Source: Planctomycetota bacterium | GTDB lineage: Bacteria > Planctomycetota > UBA1135 > GCA-002686595 | DNA: 64,000 bases | Direction of reading: 5' to 3' | Assembly: GCA_026692665.1 (NCBI GenBank) | Contig: JAPLOF010000048.1 | Coordinates: forward strand, 62,001-126,000 | Part shown: piece after piece, positions 53,101-62,600 of the stretch | Numbering within the stretch: the stretch's first letter is position 1 | How the letters are laid out: each line of letters opens with the position of its first letter | Program-made: the position numbers and the translations under genes | Notes under the pieces: model-generated | What the model saw: only the letters and a program-made list of their open reading frames with translations | The model's database searches: none | Told to the model about the DNA's origin: nothing

Positions 53101-54647
53101 TCGCCGTGCGCACCGGTGCACAAGCCAGCAGCCAGTACGGTTTCGCCGTCTCGGCCGGCGGCGACGTGAACGGCGACGGTTGGAACGACGTGCTCGTCGG
53201 CGCGCCGGACTTCGACGGCAACCTGTCGAACCAGGGCCGCATCTACCTCTACTTGGGCTCGAGCTCGGGCCTCGCCGCATCCCCTTCCGAGACCTACGAC
53301 GGCCCGCTCGCCAACGCGCGCTTCGGCGAGTCGATCGCACTCGGCGGCGACGTCAACGGCGACGGGCTCTCCGATCCGATCGGCGGCGTGCCGAGCGCGA
53401 ACAACGACGCCGGCGGCGTGATTCCCCTGAACGGAGGCGGAGTCACCGCCTGGCGCGCGAGCACCTCGCAGCGCGTCGTCGCCGATGCGCAGGCGCTCCA
53501 AATCCTCGGTCGCACGAACGAGACGAACCAGTTCCAGATCAACCTCGGCCTGCAGAACAGTGCCGGCAACACGGCCACGGCCATGGGGCGCGCGCCCGTC
53601 AAGCTCGAGTGGGAGCTCCAGCCCATCGGCACGAACCTCAACGGTTCGGCCATCCAGGCCCAGGTCTCGTTCGTAGACAGCGGCGCGCTCGGCAGCGGAC
53701 TGCGACTATTCAAGAACGTCACCGGCCTCCTGGACGGCACCGCCTACCACTGGCGCGCCCGCACGGTAGTCCGCAATCCCTACTACCCCCACACGCGCTG
53801 GACCACGATCCAGCTCGACGGCCTGCAGGAAAAGAAGCTCGGCATGTCGGCCGACTGCAACAACAACGGGATCGGCGACACGATCGACGTCGCGCAGGCG
53901 ACCTCGCTCGACTGCGACTCCGACCTGATCCCCGACGAGTGCCAGGTGCCCCCGCTCGGCAACACGTACGCCGACTGCAACGCGAACCTCGTGCCCGATC
54001 CGTGCGAGCTCGTGCTCAACGACTGCAACAACAACCAAGTGCCCGACGACTGCGACCCGGACTGCAATGGCAACTTCAACCCCGACGACTGCGACATCTC
54101 CGGCGGCGGCAGCCTCGACACGAACGGCGATGCGATCCCCGACGAGTGCCAGCTGACGCTCATGGCGGGTGCCAACTTCTGCTTCGGAGACGGCACGGGC
54201 GCCGCGTGCCCGTGCGGGAACTCGAGCCCCGTCGGCAACCAGGAAGGCTGCCTCAGCTCGCTCGGCACCGGCGGGAGGCTGCGCACCACCGGCATCGCGC
54301 GGGTGCTGGCGCCCTTCGACAACTTCACGCTGATCGGCACGGGCATGCCGAACAGCTCGGCGCTCTACTTCCAGGGCACCGCCCAGCAGTCGAGCGGCAA
54401 CGGATCCCCCTTCGGCGACGGCAAGCGCTGCGCGGCGGGCTCGGTCCTGCGGCTCGCGACGAAGATCAACTCGTCGGGGGCCTCCCAGTATCCGGTCGTG
54501 GGCGACCTGCCGATCTCGATCAAGGGCGCGATCCCGATGGGCGGCGGCACGCGCTACTACCAGGTCTGGTACCGCAACGCGGCGGCGTTCTGCACCGCGT
54601 CGACGTTCAACTTGTCGAATGGGTTCCGGGTGACCTGGATCCCCTGA
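50178..54647 (+). CDS. Giant secreted FG-GAP double-propeller protein A
   Basis: A 1489-residue secreted protein. A signal peptide (MFLAALSFAGLPLQLAGTLP) is followed by a conserved N-terminal domain (about residues 25-220, ending AAYPITVDPVVAPP). Fourteen FG-GAP repeats of the type GDVNGDGFxD(I/V)IVGAP come next, the Ca-binding loops of integrin-like propellers. Then comes an immunoglobulin-like domain (LEWELQPIGTNLNGSAIQAQ), Cys/Asp/Asn repeats such as DCNNNQVPDDCDPDCNGNFN, and a C-terminal module with FCFGDGTGAACPCGNSSP. An ATG at 50145 is in frame, but homology with genes B and C places the start at 50178, 33 nt after the hairpin. The first half reads less GC-rich than the rest. Probably cell-surface adhesion or matrix; function unknown. 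Confidence 0.88.
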   Translation: MFLAALSFAGLPLQLAGTLPVTEQQAQVPAARQVESESIWTAGQGGASATDTQRGWDLAVTERGLRVRPLDGSPGAEDQAWSFGIGTASFGRTGAAQAVTLGQPAARGERVDLDHGSLSEWFVRGEHGVEHGWTIPSAPEGDAKVPLWIGLRVEGDLSMHIVDDGSGAFLLDSRGTLRLRYVDLKTIDANGTALPSRLMPSPFGVGVQIDARNAAYPITVDPVVAPPAWSFTSGQTGAGTSYIGKGQTAGDVNGDGFTDLIVSAPGFDGGAVDEGHVWVFYGHPSGPSVTPDWQGSGSGAAGGLYGRAVAGVGDVNHDGFDDIAITATGIGGGKLFLYFGSAAGLGPVGDPSNADFTYTGQQSFGMMVNAAGDVNGDGYDDVIVGAQLEDVGALIDAGRAYVFLGGPTGPVVSATNPWIQDGTQAGAQFGTGAATAGDVNADGYSDIIIGEPLRDSGNGLAYAYYGGPNFATDHTADWTRAEGAPQGQLFGVSVFTAGDVNGDGFNDVVVGAMFLTLGTNQEGVAYVYHGGPGGLSGPNGQGQSSYSNARYGCSVSTAGDVDADGFADVIVGAYSYPTAGNNSGGAFILHGSPSGISASGTTGQQILSAPGPVCYFGQIVGSAGDVNGDGFGDVIVQSPGFNSDAGLYQVFFGSPNPQPSWAPPLVELGSLSSGTASSRTGRSVSSAGDVNADGFNDVIVGSPEFGATDNGRVQVFLGGAGGLNLATPFWTFDSTNTGEKFGWSVSAGDIDNDGKSDILVGAPNYSNGQTNEGRVYLFRSLGGSIAATPTWSYESNQAGALLGSAVSALGDVNADGFSDIAAGAPGATSGQGSVTIFHGRGTGLALITPAITITSGIPGSEFGTALAFVGDVDLDGFSDLAVGAPKIDNPQVDEGRVYVYLGSYTGITGAVGDDEESNQAGAQLGSSIAQCGDVNGDGRAEILVGAPGYDAATNGGAAFLYQALPAGAGITLAALAVRTGAQASSQYGFAVSAGGDVNGDGWNDVLVGAPDFDGNLSNQGRIYLYLGSSSGLAASPSETYDGPLANARFGESIALGGDVNGDGLSDPIGGVPSANNDAGGVIPLNGGGVTAWRASTSQRVVADAQALQILGRTNETNQFQINLGLQNSAGNTATAMGRAPVKLEWELQPIGTNLNGSAIQAQVSFVDSGALGSGLRLFKNVTGLLDGTAYHWRARTVVRNPYYPHTRWTTIQLDGLQEKKLGMSADCNNNGIGDTIDVAQATSLDCDSDLIPDECQVPPLGNTYADCNANLVPDPCELVLNDCNNNQVPDDCDPDCNGNFNPDDCDISGGGSLDTNGDAIPDECQLTLMAGANFCFGDGTGAACPCGNSSPVGNQEGCLSSLGTGGRLRTTGIARVLAPFDNFTLIGTGMPNSSALYFQGTAQQSSGNGSPFGDGKRCAAGSVLRLATKINSSGASQYPVVGDLPISIKGAIPMGGGTRYYQVWYRNAAAFCTASTFNLSNGFRVTWIP

Positions 54648-54797
54648 CAAGTCGAGCGGCCATACTCGACAGGAGAGCGAGGGCTGAGGGTCCGGCGCTC
54701 GTCGACCCAGGCCCTGGAACCCGGGGCACGCAGCCCAACGCCACCCGAGTCCGGCCGTCTCCAGCCGACCGCGCAGCCGCCAAGCGGGCGGGGGGCG

Positions 54798-54854
54798 CGA
54801 GAAGCCGGAACGCACTCTAGACTCGGAGGTCCGTTCTCCGCCGTTCCCGGCGGA
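54798..54854 (+). promoter_or_regulatory. Conserved upstream element of FG-GAP gene B
   Basis: Same order as before gene A: CGAGAAG at 54798, TAGACT at 54818-54823, 14 nt, then hairpin CCGCCG-TTCC-CGGCGG at 54838-54853. The ATG follows 30 nt after the hairpin. The 150 nt between the stop of gene A and this element show no similarity to the matching gap before gene C, which supports selection on the element. Confidence 0.75.
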
Positions 54855-54883
54855 GTGTCTCAGGCTCAGGGACCCAGACTTCC

Positions 54884-57800
54884 ATGGTCATCGTCGCGCT
54901 CTCGTTCGCAGGTCTTGCTCTTTCCCTGACGGCCCAGTTCCCGCCCGCAGAGCAGCGGCAGGCGGTCGTTGCTCGCCCGAATCCGCTCGACGCCGGCGCG
55001 GTTTGGAGCGCGGCTCAGGGCGGTGCGAGTGCGACGGATTCCCAGCGCGGCTGGAACCTCGCGGTCAGCGAACGCGGCCTGCGGGTGAGCCCGCTGGATG
55101 GATCGACGAGCGCCGAGGACCCGGCCTGGTCCTTCGAGATCGGCACGGCGAGCTTCGGACGGATGGGCGCGGCACAAGCGGTCACGCTCGGCCAGCCAGC
55201 GGCGCGGGGCGAGCGCGTCGACCTCGACCACGGCTCGCTGTCGGAGTGGTTCGTGCGCGGAGAGCACGGTGTCGAGCACGGTTGGACCATCCCCGCCGCA
55301 CCGGAGGGTGATGCCAAGGCGCCGCTTTGGATCGGCCTGCACATCGCGGGCGACCTCTCGATGCACATCGTCGACGACGGCAGCGGAGCGTTCCTGCGCG
55401 ACGCGCGCGGGTCGCTGCGCTTGCGCTACACCGACCTCGTGACATTCGATGCGAGCGGCAGGCTCCTCCCGTCCAAGCTGATGGCGAGTCCCTTCGGCGT
55501 CGGCATCCAGGTCGGCGCCCAGAATGCGGCCTTCCCGATCACGGTCGACCCTGTGGTTCAGCCCCCCAACTGGACCTTCTCCCCGGGACAGGCCGGCGCG
55601 ACTCTCCTGGGTTGGGATGGGAAGACTGCCGGCGACGTCAACGGCGACGGCTTCAGCGACATCATCCTCACCGCAGCCGCCTACGACGAACCCGCGGGAG
55701 CAGACACCGGCCACGTGTGGGTGTTCTACGGACACGCGACGGGGCCGTCCCTGAGCCCCGACTGGGAAGCCACGGGTGCCAGCACTCCGGGTGGAGCTTT
55801 CGGTGCCGACGCCGCTGGGGTTGGCGACGTCAACGGGGACGGCTATGACGACATCGCGGTGACCGCGCCCACGCAGGGCGGAGGGAAGCTCTTCCTCTAC
55901 TTCGGCAGCGCAACGGGACTGGGCCCGACGGGTGATCCCACGAACGCGGACTTCGTGTACACGGGTCAGCAACTGTTCGGCTTCCAGGTCAATCCTGCTG
56001 GAGACGTGAACGGCGACGGCTACGCCGACGTGATCGTCGATGCAGAATTCGAAGACGTTGGCGTGCTCGTCGATGCCGGAAGAGCCTACGTATTCCTGGG
56101 TGGACCGAGTGGGCCCGTGATTTCGGCAACCAACCCCTGGATCCAGAACGGCACGCAAAACGGCGGCCAATTCGGTCGCGGCGCAACGGCGGGTGACGTG
56201 AACGCCGATGGCTACTCGGACATCGTGATCGGGGAACTCGGCTACAACGGATCGGCCGGACGTGCGTTCGTCTTCCACGGCGGCGTCAACTTCGCGTCCG
56301 ATCACGCGGCGGACTGGGAGCGCAACGAAGGATCCCAACCCGGAATGGGCTTCGGCTACTCCGTGTGTACCGCCGGAGATGTGGACGGCGATGGCTACAG
56401 CGATGTGATCGTCGGCTCGGGCGGCATGACGCTGAGCCAGACTTTCGAGGGCGCAGCGTTCGTTTACAAAGGCAACTTCACAGGCCTGTCCACCACACTC
56501 ACACCCCTCTGGTACGGACAAGGCAACGCCCCTTCCGCGTTCTACGGAAAGGTGTCCACTGCCGGCGACGTGGACGGCGACGGCTTCGCCGATGTCATTG
56601 TGGGTGCTCACGCCTATGCCGGCACTGGAGCTGCATTCCTTGTCCACGGAGGAGCCTCCGGCCTCGGACCTTCGGGAGTCTCGGGCCACCAGCAAATCGT
56701 CTCGCCCCAGGCGGGATCGGCCTTCGGTTCCGAGGTCTGGTCGGCGGGCGACGTGAACGGCGACGGCCTGGGTGACGTGATCGTCAGCGCGCCTCAGTAC
56801 AATGGGAATGCGGGGTACTTCCAGGTCAACCTGGGCTCGCCGGCCCCCCAAGCCTCCCTGCTCGGGGGCTACACCCAACCGCTGGTCGAGCCCGGCCCGC
56901 TCCAGGCTGGGACACCGAGCTCTCGCACGGGCCGCTCCGTCTCCTCCGCGGGCGACGTCAACGCCGACGGTTTCAACGACATCATCGTCGGATCGCCTGA
57001 GTTCGGCGCGACGGACAACGGCCGCGTCCAGGTCTTCCTCGGCAGCGCCAACGGACTCAACCTCGCCACGCCGTTCTGGACCCTCGACAGCCCCAACACG
57101 GGGGAGCGCTTCGGGTGGTCCGTCTCCGCGGGCGACATCGACAACGACGGGAAGTCGGACATCGTCGTCGGAGCCCCGCGATACTCTTTGGGGCAGACGG
57201 ACGAGGGTCGCGTGTACGTGTTCAAGAGCACGGGTGCACCGATCACCACCTTCACGCCGACCTGGAGCTTCGAGAGCAACCAGGCAGGCGCCCTGTTCGG
57301 CAGCGCCGTGTCCGCGCTCGGCGACGTCAATGCCGACGGCTTCAGCGACATCGCCGTCGGAGCGCCGGGCGCCACGAGCAGCCAGGGCAGCGTCACGATC
57401 TTCCACGGCCGCGCCACCAGCCTGGCTTCGATCGCGCCTGCGATCACGATCACGAGCGGCGTTCCGGGCTCCGAATTCGGCTCCGCGCTCGCGCTGGTCG
57501 GCGATCTCAACCTCGACGGGTTCGGTGACCTCGTGGTGGGTGCACCGAAGCTCGACAATCCGCAGGTCGACGAGGGCCGCATCTACGTCTACGTCGGATC
57601 CTACACGGGCATCTCGAGCACGCCTGCGGGTCAGGAGGAGTCGCAGCAGGCCGGCGCGATGCTGGGCAGCTCGATCGCGCAGTGCGGCGACATCAACGGC
57701 GATGGCCGGGCCGAGGTGCTCGTCGGCGCACCGGGCTACGACGCCGCCACGAGCGGTGGCGCCGCGTTCCTCTTCAGGAATCAGTCCCTGGGGAGCGCGA

Positions 57801-59383
57801 TCACCCTTGTGCTGCTCGACGCCAAGACGGGCGCCCAGGCCAACAGCCAGTACGGCCTCGCCGTCTCGGCCGGTGGCGACGTGAACGGCGACGGTTGGAG
57901 CGACGTCCTCGTCGGAGCGCCGGACTTCGACGGCAACCTGTCGAATCAGGGCCGCATCTACCTCTACCTTGGATCGAGCACGGGCCTCGCCACATCGCCT
58001 TCCGAGACGTACGACGGTCCCCTCGCGAACGCGCGCCTCGGCGAGTCCATCGCGCTCGGCGGCGACGTCAACGGCGACGGGCTGTCCGATCCGATCGGCG
58101 GCGTGCCGAGCGCAAACAACGACGACGGCGGCGTGATCCCCCTCACGGGAGGCGGGGTCACGTCGTGGCGCGTGACCAGCTCGCAACGCCAGGTGTCCGA
58201 CACGCAGGCACTCCAGATCCTCGGTCGCACGAACGAGCTGAACCAGTTCCAGATCAACCTCGGCCTGCAGAACGGTGCCGGCAACACGGCCACGGCCATG
58301 GGTCGCGCGCCCGTCAAGCTCGAGTGGGAGATCCAGCCCGTGGGCACGACCCTCAACGGCTCCGCCATCCAAGCCCAAGTGTCCTTCCTGGACAGCGGCG
58401 CGCTCGGCGCCGGACTGCGGCTCTCCAAGAACGTCACCGGACTCCTCGACGGCACGGCCTACCACTGGCGCGCGCGCACGGTCGTCCGCAACCCCTACTA
58501 CCCCCACACGCGCTGGACCACGATCCAACTCGACGGCCTGCAGGAGAAGAAGCTCGGCATGTCGGCCGACTGCAACAACGACGGCATCGGCGACACGATC
58601 GATCTAGCGCTGGCGACTTCGCTCGACTGCAACGCGGACACGATCCCTGACGAGTGCCAGGTGCCCCCCCTCGGGAGCACGTTCGCCGACTGCAACGCGA
58701 ACCTCGTGCCCGATCCGTGCGAGTACAGCCCGCTCTTCGACTGCGACTCGAACGGGATCCTGGACGAATGCCAGATCCCGCCCTTCGGCAGCCAGGACTG
58801 CAACGCGAACTCCATCGTCGATACCTGCGACATCGCCAGCAGCTTCAGCCTCGACACGAACGGCGATGCCATTCCCGACGAGTGCCAGCTGCTGCTCATG
58901 GCGGGCGCCAACTACTGCTTCGGCGACGGCACGGGCGCCGCGTGCCCGTGCGCCAACTCGAGCCCGGTCGGCAACCAGGAAGGCTGTTTGAACTCGCTCG
59001 GCACCGCGGGTCGACTGCGCGCAACGGGCATCGCCCGCGTGCAGGCCCCCTTCGACAACTTCACGCTGATCGGCACAGGCATGCCGAACAGCTCGGCGCT
59101 CTACTTCCAGGGCACGACGCAGCAGTCGAGCGGGAATGGAGCGATCTTCGGCGACGGCAAGCGTTGCGCCGCGGGGTCCGTCGTCCGCCTCGCGACGAAG
59201 ATCAATTCGGCCGGGGCGTCGCAGTATCCGGTGGTCGGCGACCTGCCGATCTCGGTCAAGGGCCTGCTGCCCGCCGGCGGCGGCACGCGCACCTACCAGA
59301 TCTGGTACCGCAACGCGGCGGCGTTCTGCACCGCGTCGACGTTCAACTTGTCGAATGGGTTCCGGGTGACTTGGATCCCCTGA
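54884..59383 (+). CDS. Giant secreted FG-GAP double-propeller protein B
   Basis: A 1499-residue paralogue of protein A with the same order: signal (IVALSFAGLALSLTAQF), conserved N-terminal domain, fourteen FG-GAP repeats, immunoglobulin-like domain, Cys/Asp repeats (DCNADTIPDECQ, DCDSNGILDECQ, DCNANSIVDTCD), and the terminal module with YCFGDGTGAACPCANSSPVG. Similarity to A is highest from about residue 680 to the end, including nearly identical DNA over the final 90 bases. The start codon has the hairpin element 30 nt upstream. Function unknown; likely exposed on the cell surface. Confidence 0.88.
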   Translation: MVIVALSFAGLALSLTAQFPPAEQRQAVVARPNPLDAGAVWSAAQGGASATDSQRGWNLAVSERGLRVSPLDGSTSAEDPAWSFEIGTASFGRMGAAQAVTLGQPAARGERVDLDHGSLSEWFVRGEHGVEHGWTIPAAPEGDAKAPLWIGLHIAGDLSMHIVDDGSGAFLRDARGSLRLRYTDLVTFDASGRLLPSKLMASPFGVGIQVGAQNAAFPITVDPVVQPPNWTFSPGQAGATLLGWDGKTAGDVNGDGFSDIILTAAAYDEPAGADTGHVWVFYGHATGPSLSPDWEATGASTPGGAFGADAAGVGDVNGDGYDDIAVTAPTQGGGKLFLYFGSATGLGPTGDPTNADFVYTGQQLFGFQVNPAGDVNGDGYADVIVDAEFEDVGVLVDAGRAYVFLGGPSGPVISATNPWIQNGTQNGGQFGRGATAGDVNADGYSDIVIGELGYNGSAGRAFVFHGGVNFASDHAADWERNEGSQPGMGFGYSVCTAGDVDGDGYSDVIVGSGGMTLSQTFEGAAFVYKGNFTGLSTTLTPLWYGQGNAPSAFYGKVSTAGDVDGDGFADVIVGAHAYAGTGAAFLVHGGASGLGPSGVSGHQQIVSPQAGSAFGSEVWSAGDVNGDGLGDVIVSAPQYNGNAGYFQVNLGSPAPQASLLGGYTQPLVEPGPLQAGTPSSRTGRSVSSAGDVNADGFNDIIVGSPEFGATDNGRVQVFLGSANGLNLATPFWTLDSPNTGERFGWSVSAGDIDNDGKSDIVVGAPRYSLGQTDEGRVYVFKSTGAPITTFTPTWSFESNQAGALFGSAVSALGDVNADGFSDIAVGAPGATSSQGSVTIFHGRATSLASIAPAITITSGVPGSEFGSALALVGDLNLDGFGDLVVGAPKLDNPQVDEGRIYVYVGSYTGISSTPAGQEESQQAGAMLGSSIAQCGDINGDGRAEVLVGAPGYDAATSGGAAFLFRNQSLGSAITLVLLDAKTGAQANSQYGLAVSAGGDVNGDGWSDVLVGAPDFDGNLSNQGRIYLYLGSSTGLATSPSETYDGPLANARLGESIALGGDVNGDGLSDPIGGVPSANNDDGGVIPLTGGGVTSWRVTSSQRQVSDTQALQILGRTNELNQFQINLGLQNGAGNTATAMGRAPVKLEWEIQPVGTTLNGSAIQAQVSFLDSGALGAGLRLSKNVTGLLDGTAYHWRARTVVRNPYYPHTRWTTIQLDGLQEKKLGMSADCNNDGIGDTIDLALATSLDCNADTIPDECQVPPLGSTFADCNANLVPDPCEYSPLFDCDSNGILDECQIPPFGSQDCNANSIVDTCDIASSFSLDTNGDAIPDECQLLLMAGANYCFGDGTGAACPCANSSPVGNQEGCLNSLGTAGRLRATGIARVQAPFDNFTLIGTGMPNSSALYFQGTTQQSSGNGAIFGDGKRCAAGSVVRLATKINSAGASQYPVVGDLPISVKGLLPAGGGTRTYQIWYRNAAAFCTASTFNLSNGFRVTWIP

Positions 59384-59533
59384 CGGGTTGCGCAGGAGAC
59401 TCTCGGCCGGCGAGGCGCGGGCCGTGAGCCCGGCGCTCGCCAGCCGACGCCCCGAAAGCAGGGCTCGGCACGCCCCCCCTCCCGGGAGCAAGCACCCTCG
59501 GTCCGTCCGCCCGGCTCCCCGGGCGCGGTGCAG

Positions 59534-59590
59534 CGAGAAGCGGCCAAGCACTCTAGACTCGGAGATCCCTTCTCCGCCGTTCCCGGCGGA
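59534..59590 (+). promoter_or_regulatory. Conserved upstream element of FG-GAP gene C
   Basis: CGAGAAG at 59534, TAGACT at 59554-59559, 14 nt, then the hairpin CCGCCG-TTCC-CGGCGG at 59574-59589, and the ATG 30 nt later. The spacing of box to hairpin is identical in all three copies and the hairpin is base-for-base identical. Confidence 0.75.
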
Positions 59591-59619
59591 CGGTCTCAGG
59601 CTCCGAGATCCGGACTTCC

Positions 59620-62600
59620 ATGGTCATCGCCGCGCTCGCGTTCACTGGGCTTGCCCTGTTCCTCGCACCCCAGGTCCCGTCCGCCGAGCGACCGCCGTCC
59701 GCGGGCGCTCCCTCGACCTCGGCCGATTCCGGCGCGCTCTGGAGCGCGGCTCCCGGCGGCGCGAGCGCGACGGATTCCCAGCGCGGCTGGAACCTCGCGG
59801 TCGGCGAACGCGGCCTGCGGGTGAGCCCGCTGGATGGGTCGACGAGCGCCGAGGACCCGGCCTGGTCCTTCGAGATCGGCACGGCGAGCTTCGGGCGGAT
59901 GGGCGCGGCGCAGGCCGTCACGCTCGGCAAGCCCGCGGCGCGCGGAGAGCGCGTCGACCTCGACCACGGTTCGCTGTCGGAGTGGTTCGTGCGCGGCGAG
60001 CACGGTGTCGAGCACGGCTGGACGATTCCCTCAGCACCCGAGGGCAACGCAGTGCAGCCGCTGTGGATCGGCCTGCGTGTCGAGGGCGATCTGTCGATGC
60101 ACATCGTCGACGACGGCAGCGGCGCGTTCCTGCGCGATGCGCGCGGCGCGCTGCGGTTGCGCTACATCGACCTCGAGACGTTCGACGCGAGCGGCAAAGT
60201 CCTCCCGTCGAAGCTGATGGCCTCCCCCCAGGGGCTCGGAGTCCAGGTCGACGACTCGCGTGCGGTGTACCCGATCACGATCGATCCACTGCTGGAGACT
60301 GCGGCCTGGTCCATCGAGGGCAATCAAGCCAACCTCGGCTCAGATGGCGCCCTGTCGATCGGTTCCGCGGGGGATGTCGATGGCGATGGGTTCGGCGACA
60401 TCCTCGTGGGGCTCGCGAGCTGGGATGGGGTGAACGGCGTGGACCGGGGCCAGATCCGGCTCTACCGCGGATCTGCGGGAGGGCCCTCCCTCACGCCGAG
60501 CTGGACTGCGGACGGAGTCGACAGTTACTTCGGAACGGTCGCGGTCTCGGCGGGTGACCTGAACGGGGATGGGTACGGAGACTTCGCCGCGACGCCAGCA
60601 CCGCCGGCAACGTGGAGCCTTTCCGTCTGGTACGGACACCCCACCGGTCCTGCGCCGGGAAATCAGGCTACCCCCGACTTCTACTACTCCGGCTCCGAGC
60701 CGAGCGACCTCAGCGCGGCTGCCGTCGGAGACCTGAACGGCGACGGGTTCGATGACCTCGCCCTGGGGGTCAGGAACGCCACGGTCTCCAGCGTCGCGAA
60801 CGCAGGGCGTGTCTACGTGTTCTTCGGCGGACCGAGCGGGATCGTGCTCGGGTCCGGGAATCCCTGGACGGCGGCGCCGCTTCTCTCGGACGCGTGGTTC
60901 GGTGCGACGGTGAGTGGTGGCGACGTGAACGGCGATGGCTTCTCCGATCTGCTCGTCGGCGCGAACCATGCGGATATCAACGCAACGAACGATGGCAGGG
61001 CGTACCTCTATGTCGGTGGTAGTCAATTCCGGACGAGTACGCCCCAACCCACGATCCTGGAAGCACCCCAGTCCCTGGCCAACCAGTACTGGGGCCAAGG
61101 AACGATCGTCGGGGACGTCAACGGGGATGGCTTCGCGGACGGGTTCTTCTGCGCGCCGCTGTACGGGAATGGCCAAGCCGATGAGGGCAAGGTCTGGGTC
61201 TACCATGGCGGCGTTGGAGGCCTGACGACCCCCAGTGCCTCGCTCGAGAGCAACCTCGTCGGCGGCCAGTTCGGGAACTTCGTCGGATCCTGCGGCGACA
61301 TCGATGGCGATGGCTTCGCGGACGTCGCCACGTCGGCCTACACCTCGAACTACGGTTTGATGGTCTTCCACGGCACACCTACAGGCCTGAGCCTGGCGAT
61401 CCCCGGCGACCAGTCGATTCCAGGCGAGCAGCTCGGCGGCCGCATGGGACATGGCGTGCAGGGTGCCGGAGACGTGAACAACGACGGCTTCATGGACGTG
61501 GCAACCAGTGAGCTCTGGTTCACGAATGGCCAGTTCCAGGAAGGCAAGCTGTACGTCTTCTTCGGATCGCCCAATCCCCAACCCTCCTACGCACCCGCCC
61601 TCGTGGAACCTGGAGCGCTCCAGACCGGGACGGCGAGCTCCCGCACGGGCCGCTCCGTCTCCTCCGCCGGCGACGTGAACGCCGACGGGTTCAACGACAT
61701 CATCGTCGGATCGCCGGAGTTCGGCGCGACCGACAATGGGCGAGTCCAGGTCTTCCTCGGTGGCGCGAACGGCCTCAACCTCGCCTCACCGTCCTGGACC
61801 CTCGACAGTCCCAATCCGGGCGAGCGTTTCGGGTGGTCCGTGTCCGCTGGCGACATCGACAACGACGGCAAGTCGGACATCGTCGTCGGGGCGCCGCGCT
61901 ATTCGTCGGGCCAGACGGACGAGGGTCGCGTGTACGTGTTCAGGAGTACCGGCGCGCCGATCAACAGCTTCGCGCCGACCTGGAGCTACGAGAGCAATCA
62001 GGCGGGCGCCCTGCTGGGCAGCGCCGTGTCCGCGCTGGGCGACGTCAACGTCGACGGATTCAGCGACATCGCTGCCGGTGCGCCGGGTGCCACCGGGGGA
62101 CAGGGTAGCGTGACGCTCTTCCACGGACGCGCGACCGGGCTCGCACTCCTAACGCCGGCGGTCACGATCACCAGCGGGATCCCGGGCTCCGAGTTCGGCA
62201 CCGCGCTCGCGCTCGTCGGCGACGTGAACCTCGACGGGTTCGGCGATCTCGCTGTCGGTGCTCCGAAAGTCGACAATCCGCAGATCGACGAAGGCCGCAT
62301 CTACGTCTACCTCGGCTCCTACACGGGCATCTCGAACACGGTCGCGGGTCAGGAGGAGTCGCAGCAGGCCGGTGCGATGCTCGGCAGCTCGATCGCGCAG
62401 TGCGGCGACATCAACGGCGACGGCCGCGCGGAACTCCTCGTCGGAGGCCCCGGATTCGACGCGGCCACCAGCGGCGGCGCGGCGTTCCTCTACCAGGCGC
62501 AGCCGGCAGGAGCGGGCATCTCGTTGACGGCACTCGCCGTGCGCGCCGGAGCTCAGGCGAACGGCCAGTACGGTCTCGCGGTCTCGGCCGGCGGCGACGT

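Noticed and set aside
54866-58528. Open frame of 1220 codons on the minus strand opposite FG-GAP gene B
   Set aside because: Antisense of the repetitive DVNGDG coding sequence; the repeats it shows are reflections of the FG-GAP repeats, with no independent start signal.
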